From: Lysobacter capsici
GTDB lineage: Bacteria > Pseudomonadota > Gammaproteobacteria > Xanthomonadales > Xanthomonadaceae
Length of the DNA: 64,000 nt
NCBI RefSeq assembly: GCF_014779555.2
Contig: NZ_CP094357.1
Location: 372,001 to 436,000, forward strand
Reading direction: 5' to 3'
The notes under the pieces: model-generated
What the model saw: only the letters and a program-made list of their open reading frames with translations
Database searches by the model: none
Told to the model about the DNA's origin: nothing
In this document: positions 18,861-27,700 of the stretch, one piece after another
Position numbering within the stretch: position 1 is the first letter of the stretch
How the letters are laid out: each line of letters opens with the position of its first letter
Position numbers and translations under genes: made by a program

Positions 18861-21407
18861 AAAGATCGTCAACCCATTCAACGACTGCCGCGGCGCCGGG
18901 AAGAACAGGCTGGCGAGATAGCCGATCACGATGCACAGCAGGATCGAGATCGCCAGGTAGTAGTACGGATGGACCATCTGCAAGGTCCAGATGGCCAGGG
19001 TCAGGGCGATGCTCGCGGCGATGCCGATCGCCACGCCCTGCCAGTTGGCGCGGCGGGTGAACATGCCCAGCGTGTAGGCGCCGGCGAAACCGCCGCCGAG
19101 CAGGCCGGCCAGTTCGATCGACAGATCGAACAGGGAATGGATGTCGAACTTCGACAGCAGCAGCGCGGTGCCAATGCCGATCAGGCCGACCACCACGGTC
19201 ATGATCTCGGCGAAGAACACGCTCTGCTTCGGCGTGCGGTTCTTCGCCAGCTTGTCGTAGAAGTCCACCGAGATCAGCGTCGCCACCGAATTCATGATCC
19301 CCGACAGCGTGGCCATCGCCGCGGCGAAGATGCCGGCGATGATCAACCCGGTCACGCCGACCGGCAATTCGGCGGCGATGAACATCGGGAAGGTCGCATC
19401 GATCGGCAGCAGCGGGTTCATCCGCTCCGGGTTGTTCTTGTAGTAGACGAACAGCGAGGTGCCGATGGTGTAGAAGATGATGCCGCCGGGGATGGTGATC
19501 GCGGCGAAGGCCCAGATCGAACGCCCGGCCTCCTTGTCGGACTTGGTCGACAAGGTGCGCTGCATCAGCACCTGGTCCTTGGGGAAGGTCAGCACCACTT
19601 CGAACACCACCAGGAACAAAAAGCCCCAGACCGTGGCCTTGGTGATGTCGAAGCTGAAGTCGAAGGTGTGCATCTTGTCCAGCGACATCGCGGTGGACCA
19701 GTACTGGTCGAAGCCGCCGGGCAGGTGCCAGATCATGAAGCCGATCGCGAACAGCGCGCCGCCCATCTTGACGATGACCTGGACGAAGTCGGTCCAGATC
19801 ACCGCCTTCATTCCGCCCATCGCGGTGTAGACGATGGTGAAGCCGCCCATCAGGATCACGCTCCAGAACACGCTGATGCCGGTGATGGTGGCGATGCCGA
19901 GCGCGGGCAGGAACAAGATCACGCTCATGCGGCTGCCGATCTGGACCAGGATGCACAAGGCGCTGGCGAGCATGCGGATCGCCGGATGGAAGCGCGTCTC
20001 CAGATACGAGAACACCGACATCAGGTCGAGCCGGCGCAGCAGCGGCACGATCCACACCGCCACGAACATCAGCCCGAACACCGCGACGACGTTGTTGGCC
20101 AGGTATTGCCAGTTGGTTTCGAAGGCCTTGGCCGGAATCGCGATGAAGCTGATCGAGCTGGTGTTGGCCGCGTACAGGCTCACGCCCGCGGCCCAGAACG
20201 GGATGCTGCGGCCGCCGACGAAGAAGCTGCTGGTCGAGCCGCGCTTTTCGCGCATGTAGAAGAACAGACCGATGCCGATCATGCCGCCCAGGTAGACCAC
20301 GATCACCACCCAGTCCAGCCAGTGCAGGCCGAGCTTGCGCGCCTGCACCTGGGCGGTGGCGAATTCCACCTGCCGGCCGTCGGCGGACGCGCGCGCCCAC
20401 ATCAGGCCGTCGGGCCAGCTCGCGGTGGCGGTTGCGCCGGCGGCGACCTGCGCGCCGGGCAAGGTCGCCCAGGAACCGGTGATGGTCTGGTAGATCATCA
20501 GTTTCGCCGCGGCCTGGGCGTTGGCGGGGTCGATGATCGGATACAGCACATGCGCCTGACCGGTCGCGCGGCCGGCGCCGGGCAGGACCTGGCCGGGGAT
20601 GCGGCTGACTTCGCTCCACTGGTTTTCCGGCGAGCGGCGCAGCATGCGGTCGGCGCCGCCGCGCGGATCGGCGACGATCACGAACAGCGCGCGGGTCTGC
20701 GCGACCAGCGAACGCGGCGCGGCGGCGCCGGGCCAGCCCGGCAGCGAGGTCCAGGCCGCGGCTTCGTCGGCGAGCGGCCGTTGCAACAGCTGCGCGCTGC
20801 CGTCGGCGGCGAGGCCGGCGACAAACAGGCTGTCGCCCGACAGGGTCGCGCGCAGCGACGACAGCGCGATCGGCAGCGGCGGCAATGGTTTCAGGTCGAG
20901 GCGGGTGTCGTTGCTCGTCACACGCGCGATGACCGGCGCGGTTGCGACCGCGCTGACGGGTTCGGTTTTGAGCGCGGAGGTTTCAGCAGGCTTGGCTTGT
21001 GAACGCGCGGCTTGAGAAGCAGCGACCGCGGAAGGAGCAGCAGCGCTCGCCGACGCATCGGCGGGCAACAGATAGGCGCGGGTTCCGTCGCCGATCACCG
21101 CGCCGGCCTGCGCCGCGCCGCTCCATTGCAACGGCAGCCAGCGTTTGCCTTCGGCATCCAGGCGCCAGGCCTGATCGCGGGTCAACGCAACGGTGCGGCC
21201 GTCGAGGTTCGCCATGCCGACCAGCGGCGCGGCGGTGTCCAGCGCCGGCAAGGTGCCGGCGAGCAGCGGCGTCAGCGGTTCGGCCTGCAGCGGCGCGGCC
21301 AGGGCCAGACCGGCGAACAAGCCCAGCGCCACCGCCTTGGCGCGCACGCCGCGGCAGGCACGCGCGAACGCGTAGGAACATTGCGACATCGAATTACGCC
21401 CCATCAT
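18795..21407 (-). CDS. Sodium:solute symporter with periplasmic beta-propeller-like N-terminus
   Basis: 870 residues. A signal sequence (VRAKAVALGLFAGLALAAPLQA) is followed by about 310 residues of repeating short beta-type units rich in Gly/Trp (kelch/NanM-like propeller by eye), with an Ala/Lys-rich insert near 115-150. From about residue 355 (LDWVVIVVYLGGMIGIGLFFYMREKRGSTSSFFVGGRSIPFWAAGVS) there is a full SSS/SLC5-type transporter with some 13-14 membrane segments. Such fusions occur with sialic-acid and sugar-acid uptake genes. The last 18 residues (AVEPGMGNAVEPGIGNRE) are encoded by the GGGAATCG array, so the natural C-terminus has been lost or extended. It is downstream of the CitE-like lyase on the same strand. 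Substrate unknown; the lyase suggests an organic or sugar acid. Alternative starts at 21404 and 21389. Confidence 0.85.
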   Translation of the reverse strand: MMGRNSMSQCSYAFARACRGVRAKAVALGLFAGLALAAPLQAEPLTPLLAGTLPALDTAAPLVGMANLDGRTVALTRDQAWRLDAEGKRWLPLQWSGAAQAGAVIGDGTRAYLLPADASASAAAPSAVAASQAARSQAKPAETSALKTEPVSAVATAPVIARVTSNDTRLDLKPLPPLPIALSSLRATLSGDSLFVAGLAADGSAQLLQRPLADEAAAWTSLPGWPGAAAPRSLVAQTRALFVIVADPRGGADRMLRRSPENQWSEVSRIPGQVLPGAGRATGQAHVLYPIIDPANAQAAAKLMIYQTITGSWATLPGAQVAAGATATASWPDGLMWARASADGRQVEFATAQVQARKLGLHWLDWVVIVVYLGGMIGIGLFFYMREKRGSTSSFFVGGRSIPFWAAGVSLYAANTSSISFIAIPAKAFETNWQYLANNVVAVFGLMFVAVWIVPLLRRLDLMSVFSYLETRFHPAIRMLASALCILVQIGSRMSVILFLPALGIATITGISVFWSVILMGGFTIVYTAMGGMKAVIWTDFVQVIVKMGGALFAIGFMIWHLPGGFDQYWSTAMSLDKMHTFDFSFDITKATVWGFLFLVVFEVVLTFPKDQVLMQRTLSTKSDKEAGRSIWAFAAITIPGGIIFYTIGTSLFVYYKNNPERMNPLLPIDATFPMFIAAELPVGVTGLIIAGIFAAAMATLSGIMNSVATLISVDFYDKLAKNRTPKQSVFFAEIMTVVVGLIGIGTALLLSKFDIHSLFDLSIELAGLLGGGFAGAYTLGMFTRRANWQGVAIGIAASIALTLAIWTLQMVHPYYYLAISILLCIVIGYLASLFFPAPRQSLNGLTIFRDRAVEPGMGNAVEPGIGNRE

Positions 21408-21477
21408 CGACGCGCACCGGAACGTCCGGCCCGCGGTAGTGCCATGTCTGTCCGCGGGCCGCGCGCGCGGGCGCGAC

Positions 21478-22332
21478 TCACGTCCGCCGCGCCGAGGCCA
21501 GCAGCGCCTGCGCCCGCTTGAGGAACGGCAGGTCGATCATGCGCCCGTCGACCACGAACACGCCGCGGCCGCCGTCGGGCGCGGCCCGCGCGGCGTCGAC
21601 GATGCGCCGCGCCGCCTCCAGTTCGGCCGGGGTCGCGGCGAACGCGCTGTTGGCCAGCGCGACCTGACGCGGATGCAGGCAGGTCTTGCCGAGAAAACCG
21701 AGCCGGCGCGCCGCCCGCGCCTCGGCCACGTAACCGGCTTCGTCGTGCAGGTCGGCGTAGGCGCTGTCGAGCGCGAACACGTCGGCCGCGGCCGCGGCCA
21801 TGCGCACGGCGAACATCGCCGAGTGGACATTGGCCAGATCGTAGCGCTCGATGCCGGCGTCTTCGAACAGATCGGCCAGGCCGAGTTGCAAACCGGCCAC
21901 GCGCGGATGCGCGGCGGCGATGTCGGCCGCGTGCAGCAGCGCGCGCGGGGTTTCGATATTGACCAGCAGCCGGATCGGCTGGCTCACGCCGTTGAGCGCT
22001 TCGGCGCGCTCGATCGCGGCGATCGCCTCGTGCAGCGCGGCGGCCGATTCGATCTTGGGCAGATTGATCAGGGCCACGCCGTCGCGCGCGACCGCGGCGA
22101 GGTCGGCGGCGAAATGCGGCGAGGTCGGATCGTTGACCCGCACGATGATGGCTTTGCGCGATGCGGCGACCGCCTCGGAGCCGACGAAGGCGGCGACCGC
22201 GATGCGCGCGGCGGCCTTGCGCTCTTCGGCCACGGCGTCTTCCAGGTCCAGCGACAGCGCATCGGCGTCGCCGGCCAGGGCCTTGTCGAACAGTTCCGGC
22301 CGTACCCCGGGCACGAACAGCTTGCTACGCAT
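21478..22332 (-). CDS. HpcH/HpaI-family (CitE-like) CoA lyase
   Basis: 284 residues from ATG 22332 (MRSKLFVPGVRPELFDKAL). Family features: SLDLEDAVAEERKAAAR with the Mg-binding acid residues, VRVNDPTSP, LINLPKIESAAAL (Glu ligand), LVNIETPRALL, and GKTCLHPRQVALAN. CitE-like enzymes cleave or make C-C bonds of citryl-, malyl- or methylmalyl-type thioesters in the cytoplasm. No citrate lyase alpha/gamma subunits are nearby, so a stand-alone malyl-CoA-type lyase is more likely than citrate lyase. It heads a minus-strand group with the SSS symporter 70 bases downstream. Confidence 0.85.
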   Translation of the reverse strand: MRSKLFVPGVRPELFDKALAGDADALSLDLEDAVAEERKAAARIAVAAFVGSEAVAASRKAIIVRVNDPTSPHFAADLAAVARDGVALINLPKIESAAALHEAIAAIERAEALNGVSQPIRLLVNIETPRALLHAADIAAAHPRVAGLQLGLADLFEDAGIERYDLANVHSAMFAVRMAAAAADVFALDSAYADLHDEAGYVAEARAARRLGFLGKTCLHPRQVALANSAFAATPAELEAARRIVDAARAAPDGGRGVFVVDGRMIDLPFLKRAQALLASARRT

Positions 22333-22702
22333 ACGGCCACCGCGGCGGATCGAGATCACTCATGGCCCCGGAGTGTGCGTCAAGCAAACAGTGGCAATCG
22401 CACAGGGGTCGCATGTTCAAACGATAGGTTTTGTATTGAGTGGAGCCGGGAATGGGGAATTGGGAATGGGGAATCGGAAGGGCGGGGCGCGGCGATCGGG
22501 TGGGCACGAGGTCTGAGTGAGAGGACGTTTCAGCGCCGATACCCGAAGCCGCGTGGCCTCATCCGACGGCGGCAGCGTTCGAATCCCGGGTTGCCCCTCC
22601 CGATTCTCGATTCCCAATTCCCGATTCCCGGCCCCAAACAGCCGATAATGCCGCCCTGTCCGCCAGGCCCGCCCCCCGCGCGCGCCGCTTACCGAGTCGC
22701 CG
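22333..22702. promoter_or_regulatory. Divergent intergenic region, CitE-like lyase / oleB
   Basis: 370 bases with no gene. It carries two GGGAATCG arrays (22440-22475 and 22600-22640) and must hold the promoters for both flanking genes. The stretch 22385-22440 is relatively AT-rich. No oleA or part of it is present. Confidence 0.5.
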
Positions 22703-23605
22703 ATGACGTCCAGCTCCCGCTTCCCCGACTACCCCTTCCAGCCGCAGCGTTTCGAGGTCCGCCCGGGCATCGGCATGAGCTATCTCGACGAGGGCCCGCG
22801 CGACGGCGAAGTCGTGGTGATGCTGCACGGCAACCCGTCGTGGAGCTTTTACTGGCGCAAGCTGGTCAGCGGGCTGAGCGATCGCTACCGCTGCATCGTC
22901 CCCGACCACGTCGGCATGGGCCTGTCCGACAAGCCCGACGACGCCGGTTACGAGTACACCCTGCAATCGCGCGTCGACGACGTGGAAACCTTGCTGCGCC
23001 ACCTGGGCATCACCGGCCCGATGACCCTGGCCGTGCACGACTGGGGCGGCGGCATCGGCTTCGGCTGGGGGCTCACGCATTCCGATCAGATCAAGCGGCT
23101 GGTGATCACCAACACCGGCGCGTTCCCGCTGCCGGCGGCCAAGCCGTTGCCCAAGCGCCTGCGCCTGGGCCGCGATTCGTCGATCGGCACCGGCCTGATC
23201 CGCGGCTTCAACGCCTTCGCCGGCGGCGCCTCGCGCCTGGGTGTGGTCAAGGCGATGCCGGCCGACGTGCGCCGCGCCTATGTCGCGCCGTACGACAGCT
23301 GGGCCAACCGCATCGCCACCTCGCGTTTCGTCCAGGACATCCCGCTGGGCGAGGGCGACAAGGCCTGGTCGCTGGTGCAGGCGATGGGCCGCAAGCTGCC
23401 CGAATATGCCGACCGCCCGGCCTTCATCGGCTGGGGCCTGGCCGATTTCGTGTTCGATCATCATTTCCTCAAAGGCTTCACCGACGCGCTGCCGCGGGCG
23501 CAGGTGCATGCGTTCAAGGACGCCGGGCATTACGTGCTGGAAGACAAGGCCGAGCCGCTGGTGCCGCAGATCCGCGCCTTCCTCGACCGCCATCCGCTGA
23601 GCTGA
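22703..23605 (+). CDS. oleB: OleB-like beta-lactone decarboxylase (alpha/beta hydrolase)
   Basis: 300 residues in the haloalkane dehalogenase subfamily. OleB removes CO2 from the beta-lactone made by OleC to give a long-chain olefin. The nucleophile is D113 in AVHDWGGGIG and the catalytic His is H276 in DAGHYVLED; MLHGNPSWSFYW carries the oxyanion and halide-type Trp. The protein alone could be a dehalogenase, but oleC follows after seven bases and oleD lies further on, so the pathway assignment is firm. Start ATG at 22703 fits the family N-terminus (YPFQPQRFEV). Confidence 0.9.
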   Translation: MTSSSRFPDYPFQPQRFEVRPGIGMSYLDEGPRDGEVVVMLHGNPSWSFYWRKLVSGLSDRYRCIVPDHVGMGLSDKPDDAGYEYTLQSRVDDVETLLRHLGITGPMTLAVHDWGGGIGFGWGLTHSDQIKRLVITNTGAFPLPAAKPLPKRLRLGRDSSIGTGLIRGFNAFAGGASRLGVVKAMPADVRRAYVAPYDSWANRIATSRFVQDIPLGEGDKAWSLVQAMGRKLPEYADRPAFIGWGLADFVFDHHFLKGFTDALPRAQVHAFKDAGHYVLEDKAEPLVPQIRAFLDRHPLS

Positions 23606-23612
23606 GGTCCGC

Positions 23613-25283
23613 ATGGACGCCGCACCCGACCGCGCCACCTGCAACATCGCCGCCGCCTTGCCGCGCTTGGCCGCGCAATCGCCGCAGCGCGTGGCGATGC
23701 GCTGCCCCGGCACGCGCCGCGCCGATGGCCTGGCCAGCTACGACGTCGAGCTGACCTACGGCGAGCTCGACCGCCGTAGCGACGCGATCGCCGCCGGCCT
23801 GGCGAAGCGCGGAATCGTGCGCGGCACCCGCGCGGCAATCATGGTGCGGCCGTCGCCGGAGTTCTTCCTGCTGATGTTCGCCCTGTTCAAAGCCGGCGCG
23901 GTACCGGTGCTGATCGATCCGGGCATCGACAAGCGCGCGCTGCGCCAATGCCTGGACGAGGCCGCGCCGGAGGCCTTCATCGGCATTCCGCTGGCGCATG
24001 CCGCGCGGGTGGTGCTGGGCTGGGCGAAGTCGGCGCGCATCCGCATCACCACCGGCCAGCGCGCGTTCCTGGCCGACGACACGCTTGAGCGGGTCGAACG
24101 CGCCGGCGCCGGCGTGGGTTCACAGCTGGCCGACACCCGGCCCGACGAAGTCGCCGCGATCGTGTTCACCAGCGGCTCGACCGGCGTGCCCAAGGGCGTG
24201 GTGTTCCGCCATCGCCATTTCGTCGCCCAGATCGAAATGATGGGCGAGGCCTTCGGCATCGTGCCCGGCGGCGTCGATCTGCCGACGTTCCCGCCGTTCG
24301 CCCTGTTCGATCCGGCGCTGGGCCTGACCTCGGTCATCCCCGACATGGACCCGACCCGGCCGGCGCAGGCCGATCCGGTCAAGCTGCTCGATTCGATCAA
24401 CCGCTTCGGTTGCGATCAGCTGTTCGGTTCGCCGGCGCTGATGGCGGTGCTGGCGCGGCACGGCCAGCCGATGCCGACGATCAAGCGGGTCACTTCGGCC
24501 GGCGCGCCGGTGCCGCCGGACACGGTCGCGCGCCTGCGCGAACTGCTGCCCGACGACGCCCAGTTCTGGACCCCGTACGGCGCCACCGAATGCCTGCCGG
24601 TCGCGGTGATCGAAGGCCGCGAACTGCAATCCACCCGCGCCGCCACCGAGGCCGGCGCCGGCACCTGCGTCGGCCGCGCGGTGGCGCGCAACGACGTGCG
24701 CATCATCCGCATCGACGATGCACCGATCGAGCAATGGTCCGACGATCTGATCGTCGAGGCCGGCGTGGTCGGCGAAATCACCGTCGCCGGGCCGACCGCC
24801 ACCGACAGTTATTTCAATCGCGACGCGATGACCCGCCTGGCGAAGATCCGCGAAATCGTCGACGGCGCCGAGCGCATCGTTCACCGCATGGGCGATGTGG
24901 GCTATCTCGACGAACAGGGCCGGCTGTGGTTCTGCGGGCGCAAGACCCACCGGGTCGAGACCGCGAACGGTCCGCTGTACACCGAGCAGGTCGAGCCGGT
25001 GTTCAACACCCATCCCAAGGTGCGCCGCACCGCGCTGGTCGGCACCGGTACCAAAGGCGCGCAGCTGCCGCTGCTGTGGGTGGAACTGCACAAGCCGCGT
25101 ATCGGCAACAGCGAGCGCGAGCAGATCGTCGAAGAACTGCGCGCGATCGGCGCGGCGCATGCGCATACCGCCGGCATCGAGCGCTTCCGTTTCCACCCGG
25201 GGTTTCCGGTCGATATCCGCCATAACGCCAAGATCGGCCGCGAAAAGCTCACGCTGCAAGCCCAGGCCACCGAAAGCCGGTAA
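23613..25283 (+). CDS. oleC: OleC-like beta-lactone synthetase (AMP-dependent)
   Basis: 556 residues of the acyl-CoA synthetase/adenylate-forming superfamily. OleC uses ATP to turn beta-hydroxy acids from OleA/OleD into cis-beta-lactones. P-loop FTSGSTGVPKG at 185-195, the A5-type motif FWTPYGATECLP, and GDVGYLDEQGRLWFCGRKTHRV for the hinge are all visible, with the C-terminal lysine motif in VDIRHNAKIGREKL. ATG lies seven bases after the oleB stop behind GAGGT, so the two are coupled. Confidence 0.92.
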   Translation: MDAAPDRATCNIAAALPRLAAQSPQRVAMRCPGTRRADGLASYDVELTYGELDRRSDAIAAGLAKRGIVRGTRAAIMVRPSPEFFLLMFALFKAGAVPVLIDPGIDKRALRQCLDEAAPEAFIGIPLAHAARVVLGWAKSARIRITTGQRAFLADDTLERVERAGAGVGSQLADTRPDEVAAIVFTSGSTGVPKGVVFRHRHFVAQIEMMGEAFGIVPGGVDLPTFPPFALFDPALGLTSVIPDMDPTRPAQADPVKLLDSINRFGCDQLFGSPALMAVLARHGQPMPTIKRVTSAGAPVPPDTVARLRELLPDDAQFWTPYGATECLPVAVIEGRELQSTRAATEAGAGTCVGRAVARNDVRIIRIDDAPIEQWSDDLIVEAGVVGEITVAGPTATDSYFNRDAMTRLAKIREIVDGAERIVHRMGDVGYLDEQGRLWFCGRKTHRVETANGPLYTEQVEPVFNTHPKVRRTALVGTGTKGAQLPLLWVELHKPRIGNSEREQIVEELRAIGAAHAHTAGIERFRFHPGFPVDIRHNAKIGREKLTLQAQATESR

Positions 25284-25290
25284 GCCCCCT

Positions 25291-25373
25291 GTAGGAGCGG
25301 CGCGAGCCGCGACCGCGACACCACGGTTACGACGTATGCGCGATGTCGCGGTCGCGGCTCGCGCCGCTCCTAC
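25291..25373. repeat. GTAG-type palindromic repeat pair (REP/BIME-like), copy 1
   Basis: Opens with GTAGGAGCGGCGCGAGCCGC and closes with its inverted match ending CTAC, with an inner arm of CGACCGCGACA. The GTAG start and hairpin arms are the hallmarks of RAYT-associated REPs such as SMAG elements in Stenotrophomonas. Lies between oleC and oleD and could act on transcript stability. Confidence 0.85.
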
Positions 25374-25466
25374 AGTCGGGCCTCGCGTCGATGCGGCGAT
25401 CTGGTTTTTTTGCGGCTTGGCATGACCTTCCATACCCAGTTCACCGAAAGCCGTTGATGCTACCTG

Positions 25467-25548
25467 TAGGAGCGGCGCAAGCCGCGACCGCGACACCACA
25501 GTAACGAGGTAGGCGCGGTGTCGCGGTCGCGGCTTGCGCCGCTCCTAC
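25467..25548. repeat. GTAG-type palindromic repeat pair, copy 2
   Basis: Same architecture as the element at 25291, differing by GCGCAAGC for GCGCGAGC in the arms. The two copies are 94 bases apart, with related spacer sequence (CACCGAAAGCCG precedes both), so the unit including flank seems to have been duplicated. Confidence 0.85.
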
Positions 25549-25634
25549 AATGGGAGCCTGGTGGTTTTGCATCGATCTGGTTTTGGGCCACTTGGCATGA
25601 TCACTTTTATCTCTATGACTTCGGGGCTGATGCT

Positions 25635-26645
25635 ATGAAGATTTTGGTCACCGGCGGCGGCGGATTCCTCGGCCAGGCCCTGTGCCGCGGCCTGGTCGCG
25701 CGCGGCCATGACGTCGTCAGCTTCAACCGAGGCCATTACCCCGCGCTCGATGCGCTCGGCGTGACCCAGGTGCAAGGCGACCTCGCCGATCGCGCCGCGG
25801 TGATCGCCGCCGCGCAAGGCTGCGAGGCGATCTTCCACAACGCCGCCAAGGCCGGCGCCTGGGGCAGCTACGACAGCTACCACCAGGCCAACGTGGTCGG
25901 CACCGACAACGTCCTCGCGGCCTGCCGCGAGCACCGGATCGGCAAACTCGTCTACACCTCCACGCCCAGCGTGACCCACCGCGCGACCCATCCGGTCGAA
26001 GGCGGCACCGCCGACACCGTGCCCTACGGCGAAGGCTTCAAGGCCGCGTACGCGACCACCAAGACCATCGCCGAAAAAGCCGTGCTCGCCGCCAACGACG
26101 CGCGGCTCGCCACCGTCGCGCTGCGTCCGCGTTTGATCTGGGGCGTGGGCGACAATCAACTGCTGCCGCGTCTGGTCCAGCGCGCCAACGCCGGCCGCCT
26201 GCGCTTCGTCGGCGACGGCAACAACCGCATCGACACGACCTACATCGACAACGCCGCGCAGGCGCATTTCGATGCCTTCGATCATCTCGCCCCGGGCGCC
26301 GCGTGCGCCGGCCGCGCCTACTTCATCAGCAACGGCGAGCCCAAGACCTTGCGCGAAACCCTCAACGGCCTGCTCGGCGCGGTCGGCGCGCCGCAGGTCG
26401 ACAAGACCTTGCCGTTCGGCGCCGCCTACGCCGTCGGCGCGGTCTGCGAGGCGTTGTGGCATGTGTTGCCGCTCAAGGGCGAGCCGCCGATGACGCGGTT
26501 TCTGGCCGAGCAATTGTCGACCACGCACTGGTACGACATGGCGCCGGCGACGCGCGACTTCGGTTACGTACCGAAGGTCAGTTTTCACGAAGGACTCACC
26601 CGGCTGAAGGCCGCCTGCACGCAAGCGCCCATCATCACCAAGTGA
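25635..26645 (+). CDS. oleD: OleD-like NADPH-dependent 2-alkyl-3-ketoacid reductase
   Basis: 336 residues, extended SDR/3-beta-HSD-type fold. OleD reduces the beta-keto acid made by OleA to the beta-hydroxy acid used by OleC. The nucleotide motif GGGGFLGQ lies at residues 7-14, the catalytic Ser/Thr region YTSTPSVTH and the active YxxxK (YATTK) follow, and [10 protein letters not shown] is the family's C-terminal signature. ATG 25635 places the Rossmann motif where expected; the frame is open upstream through the GTAG repeats but that part is not protein-like. It is separated from oleC by 351 bases of repeats and may have its own promoter. Confidence 0.9.
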   Translation: MKILVTGGGGFLGQALCRGLVARGHDVVSFNRGHYPALDALGVTQVQGDLADRAAVIAAAQGCEAIFHNAAKAGAWGSYDSYHQANVVGTDNVLAACREHRIGKLVYTSTPSVTHRATHPVEGGTADTVPYGEGFKAAYATTKTIAEKAVLAANDARLATVALRPRLIWGVGDNQLLPRLVQRANAGRLRFVGDGNNRIDTTYIDNAAQAHFDAFDHLAPGAACAGRAYFISNGEPKTLRETLNGLLGAVGAPQVDKTLPFGAAYAVGAVCEALWHVLPLKGEPPMTRFLAEQLSTTHWYDMAPATRDFGYVPKVSFHEGLTRLKAACTQAPIITK

Positions 26646-26726
26646 CAACCTTCGCTGGCACAGGATCGAACCGTGCCATCGGACAACCCTCCGGTGGTGG
26701 CTTTCTCTCATGCCAGGAGGTTCCCC

Positions 26727-26888
26727 ATGCTTCACTACGCCGCCGTCTTCTTCGTCATCGCGATCATCGCCGCGGTCCTGGGCTTCACCGGCATCGCCGG
26801 CGCCGCCAGCAACATCGCCTGGATCTTGTTCGTCGTGTTCGTGATCCTGGCGATCATCTCGCTGTTCCGCGGCCGCAAGGTCGCCTGA
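26727..26888 (+). CDS. DUF1328 (YtjA-type) small membrane protein
   Basis: 53 residues: [19 protein letters not shown], a Gly-Ala-rich turn, then [18 protein letters not shown] and a basic tail GRKVA. Two membrane segments joined by a short loop, as in the DUF1328 family, which is often stress-induced. A strong Shine-Dalgarno AGGAGG lies seven bases before the ATG and decides this start over the upstream one. Confidence 0.9.
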   Translation: MLHYAAVFFVIAIIAAVLGFTGIAGAASNIAWILFVVFVILAIISLFRGRKVA

Positions 26889-27037
26889 CGCCGGTCCGAC
26901 GCTCGATAACGCTCGACCGTTCCGCCGCCGGCCCGCGCATCGCGCGGGCCGGCGTGTTTCGGGCGCCGACGCGGCCGCCCGAATCGCCGCCCGAATCGAT
27001 GCATGGATGCAGCGGAGCACAGGGCTACAATGGCCGC

Positions 27038-27700
27038 ATGACCGACTCAGATCCCTCGTTCCTGTCCTCGCTCAAGCCACTAGCCGGACGCGCGTTGGAA
27101 GCCGCGCTCAACCGCGCGCTGGCGCTCGACCCCGACACGCGCGACAGCCTGCGCGCGCTCGACGGCCGCAGCGTCGCCCTGCATCTGGCCTCGCCGCCGA
27201 TGGCGCTGCGCATCCTGGTCGCCGGCGAGCGGCTCGAAGTCGGGCCGGTGCGCGACAGCGACGAACCCGATCTGTCGGTGCGCAGCACCCTCGGCGCGAT
27301 CTTCTCGCAACTGCCCAACCTGCTCGGCGCCGCGCGCAACGAGCAGGCCGCGCCGGTCGGCAAGATGCGGATCGAAGGCGACGCCGATCTGGCCCGCCGC
27401 CTGCAGCGTCTGGCCGAACGCTTCGATCCGGATTGGCAGCAGCCTTTCACCACCGTGTTCGGCGAGGTGGCCGGCGTGCAGATCGCGCACGCGGTGGCCG
27501 GCGCCTTGCGCCATGCCCGCGACGCCGCCGGCGCGCTGGCCAGCAATGTCGCCGAATACGTCACCGAGGAATCGCGCGACGTGGTCCCGCGCGACGAACT
27601 CAATGCCTTCCACGACGATGTCGATGTGCTGCGCGACGATGTCGAGCGCGCGGCCGCGCGCGTGGCGCGTGTGCGCGATCGCGCGAGGCGCGGCGCATGA
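27038..27700 (+). CDS. ubiJ: UbiJ-like ubiquinone biosynthesis accessory protein (SCP2 domain)
   Basis: 220 residues. UbiJ binds lipid intermediates through an SCP2-like domain and helps assemble the Ubi complex. The N-terminal [28 protein letters not shown] and the C-terminal coiled helix ([29 protein letters not shown]) match the family. The stop overlaps the ubiB start as ATGA. In enterobacteria ubiE precedes ubiJ; here a DUF1328 gene does. Confidence 0.88.
   Translation: MTDSDPSFLSSLKPLAGRALEAALNRALALDPDTRDSLRALDGRSVALHLASPPMALRILVAGERLEVGPVRDSDEPDLSVRSTLGAIFSQLPNLLGAARNEQAAPVGKMRIEGDADLARRLQRLAERFDPDWQQPFTTVFGEVAGVQIAHAVAGALRHARDAAGALASNVAEYVTEESRDVVPRDELNAFHDDVDVLRDDVERAAARVARVRDRARRGA

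Noticed and set aside
21478-22332. Lyase called as citrate lyase beta subunit
   Set aside because: No alpha, gamma or ligase genes nearby; a stand-alone CitE-like lyase is more likely.
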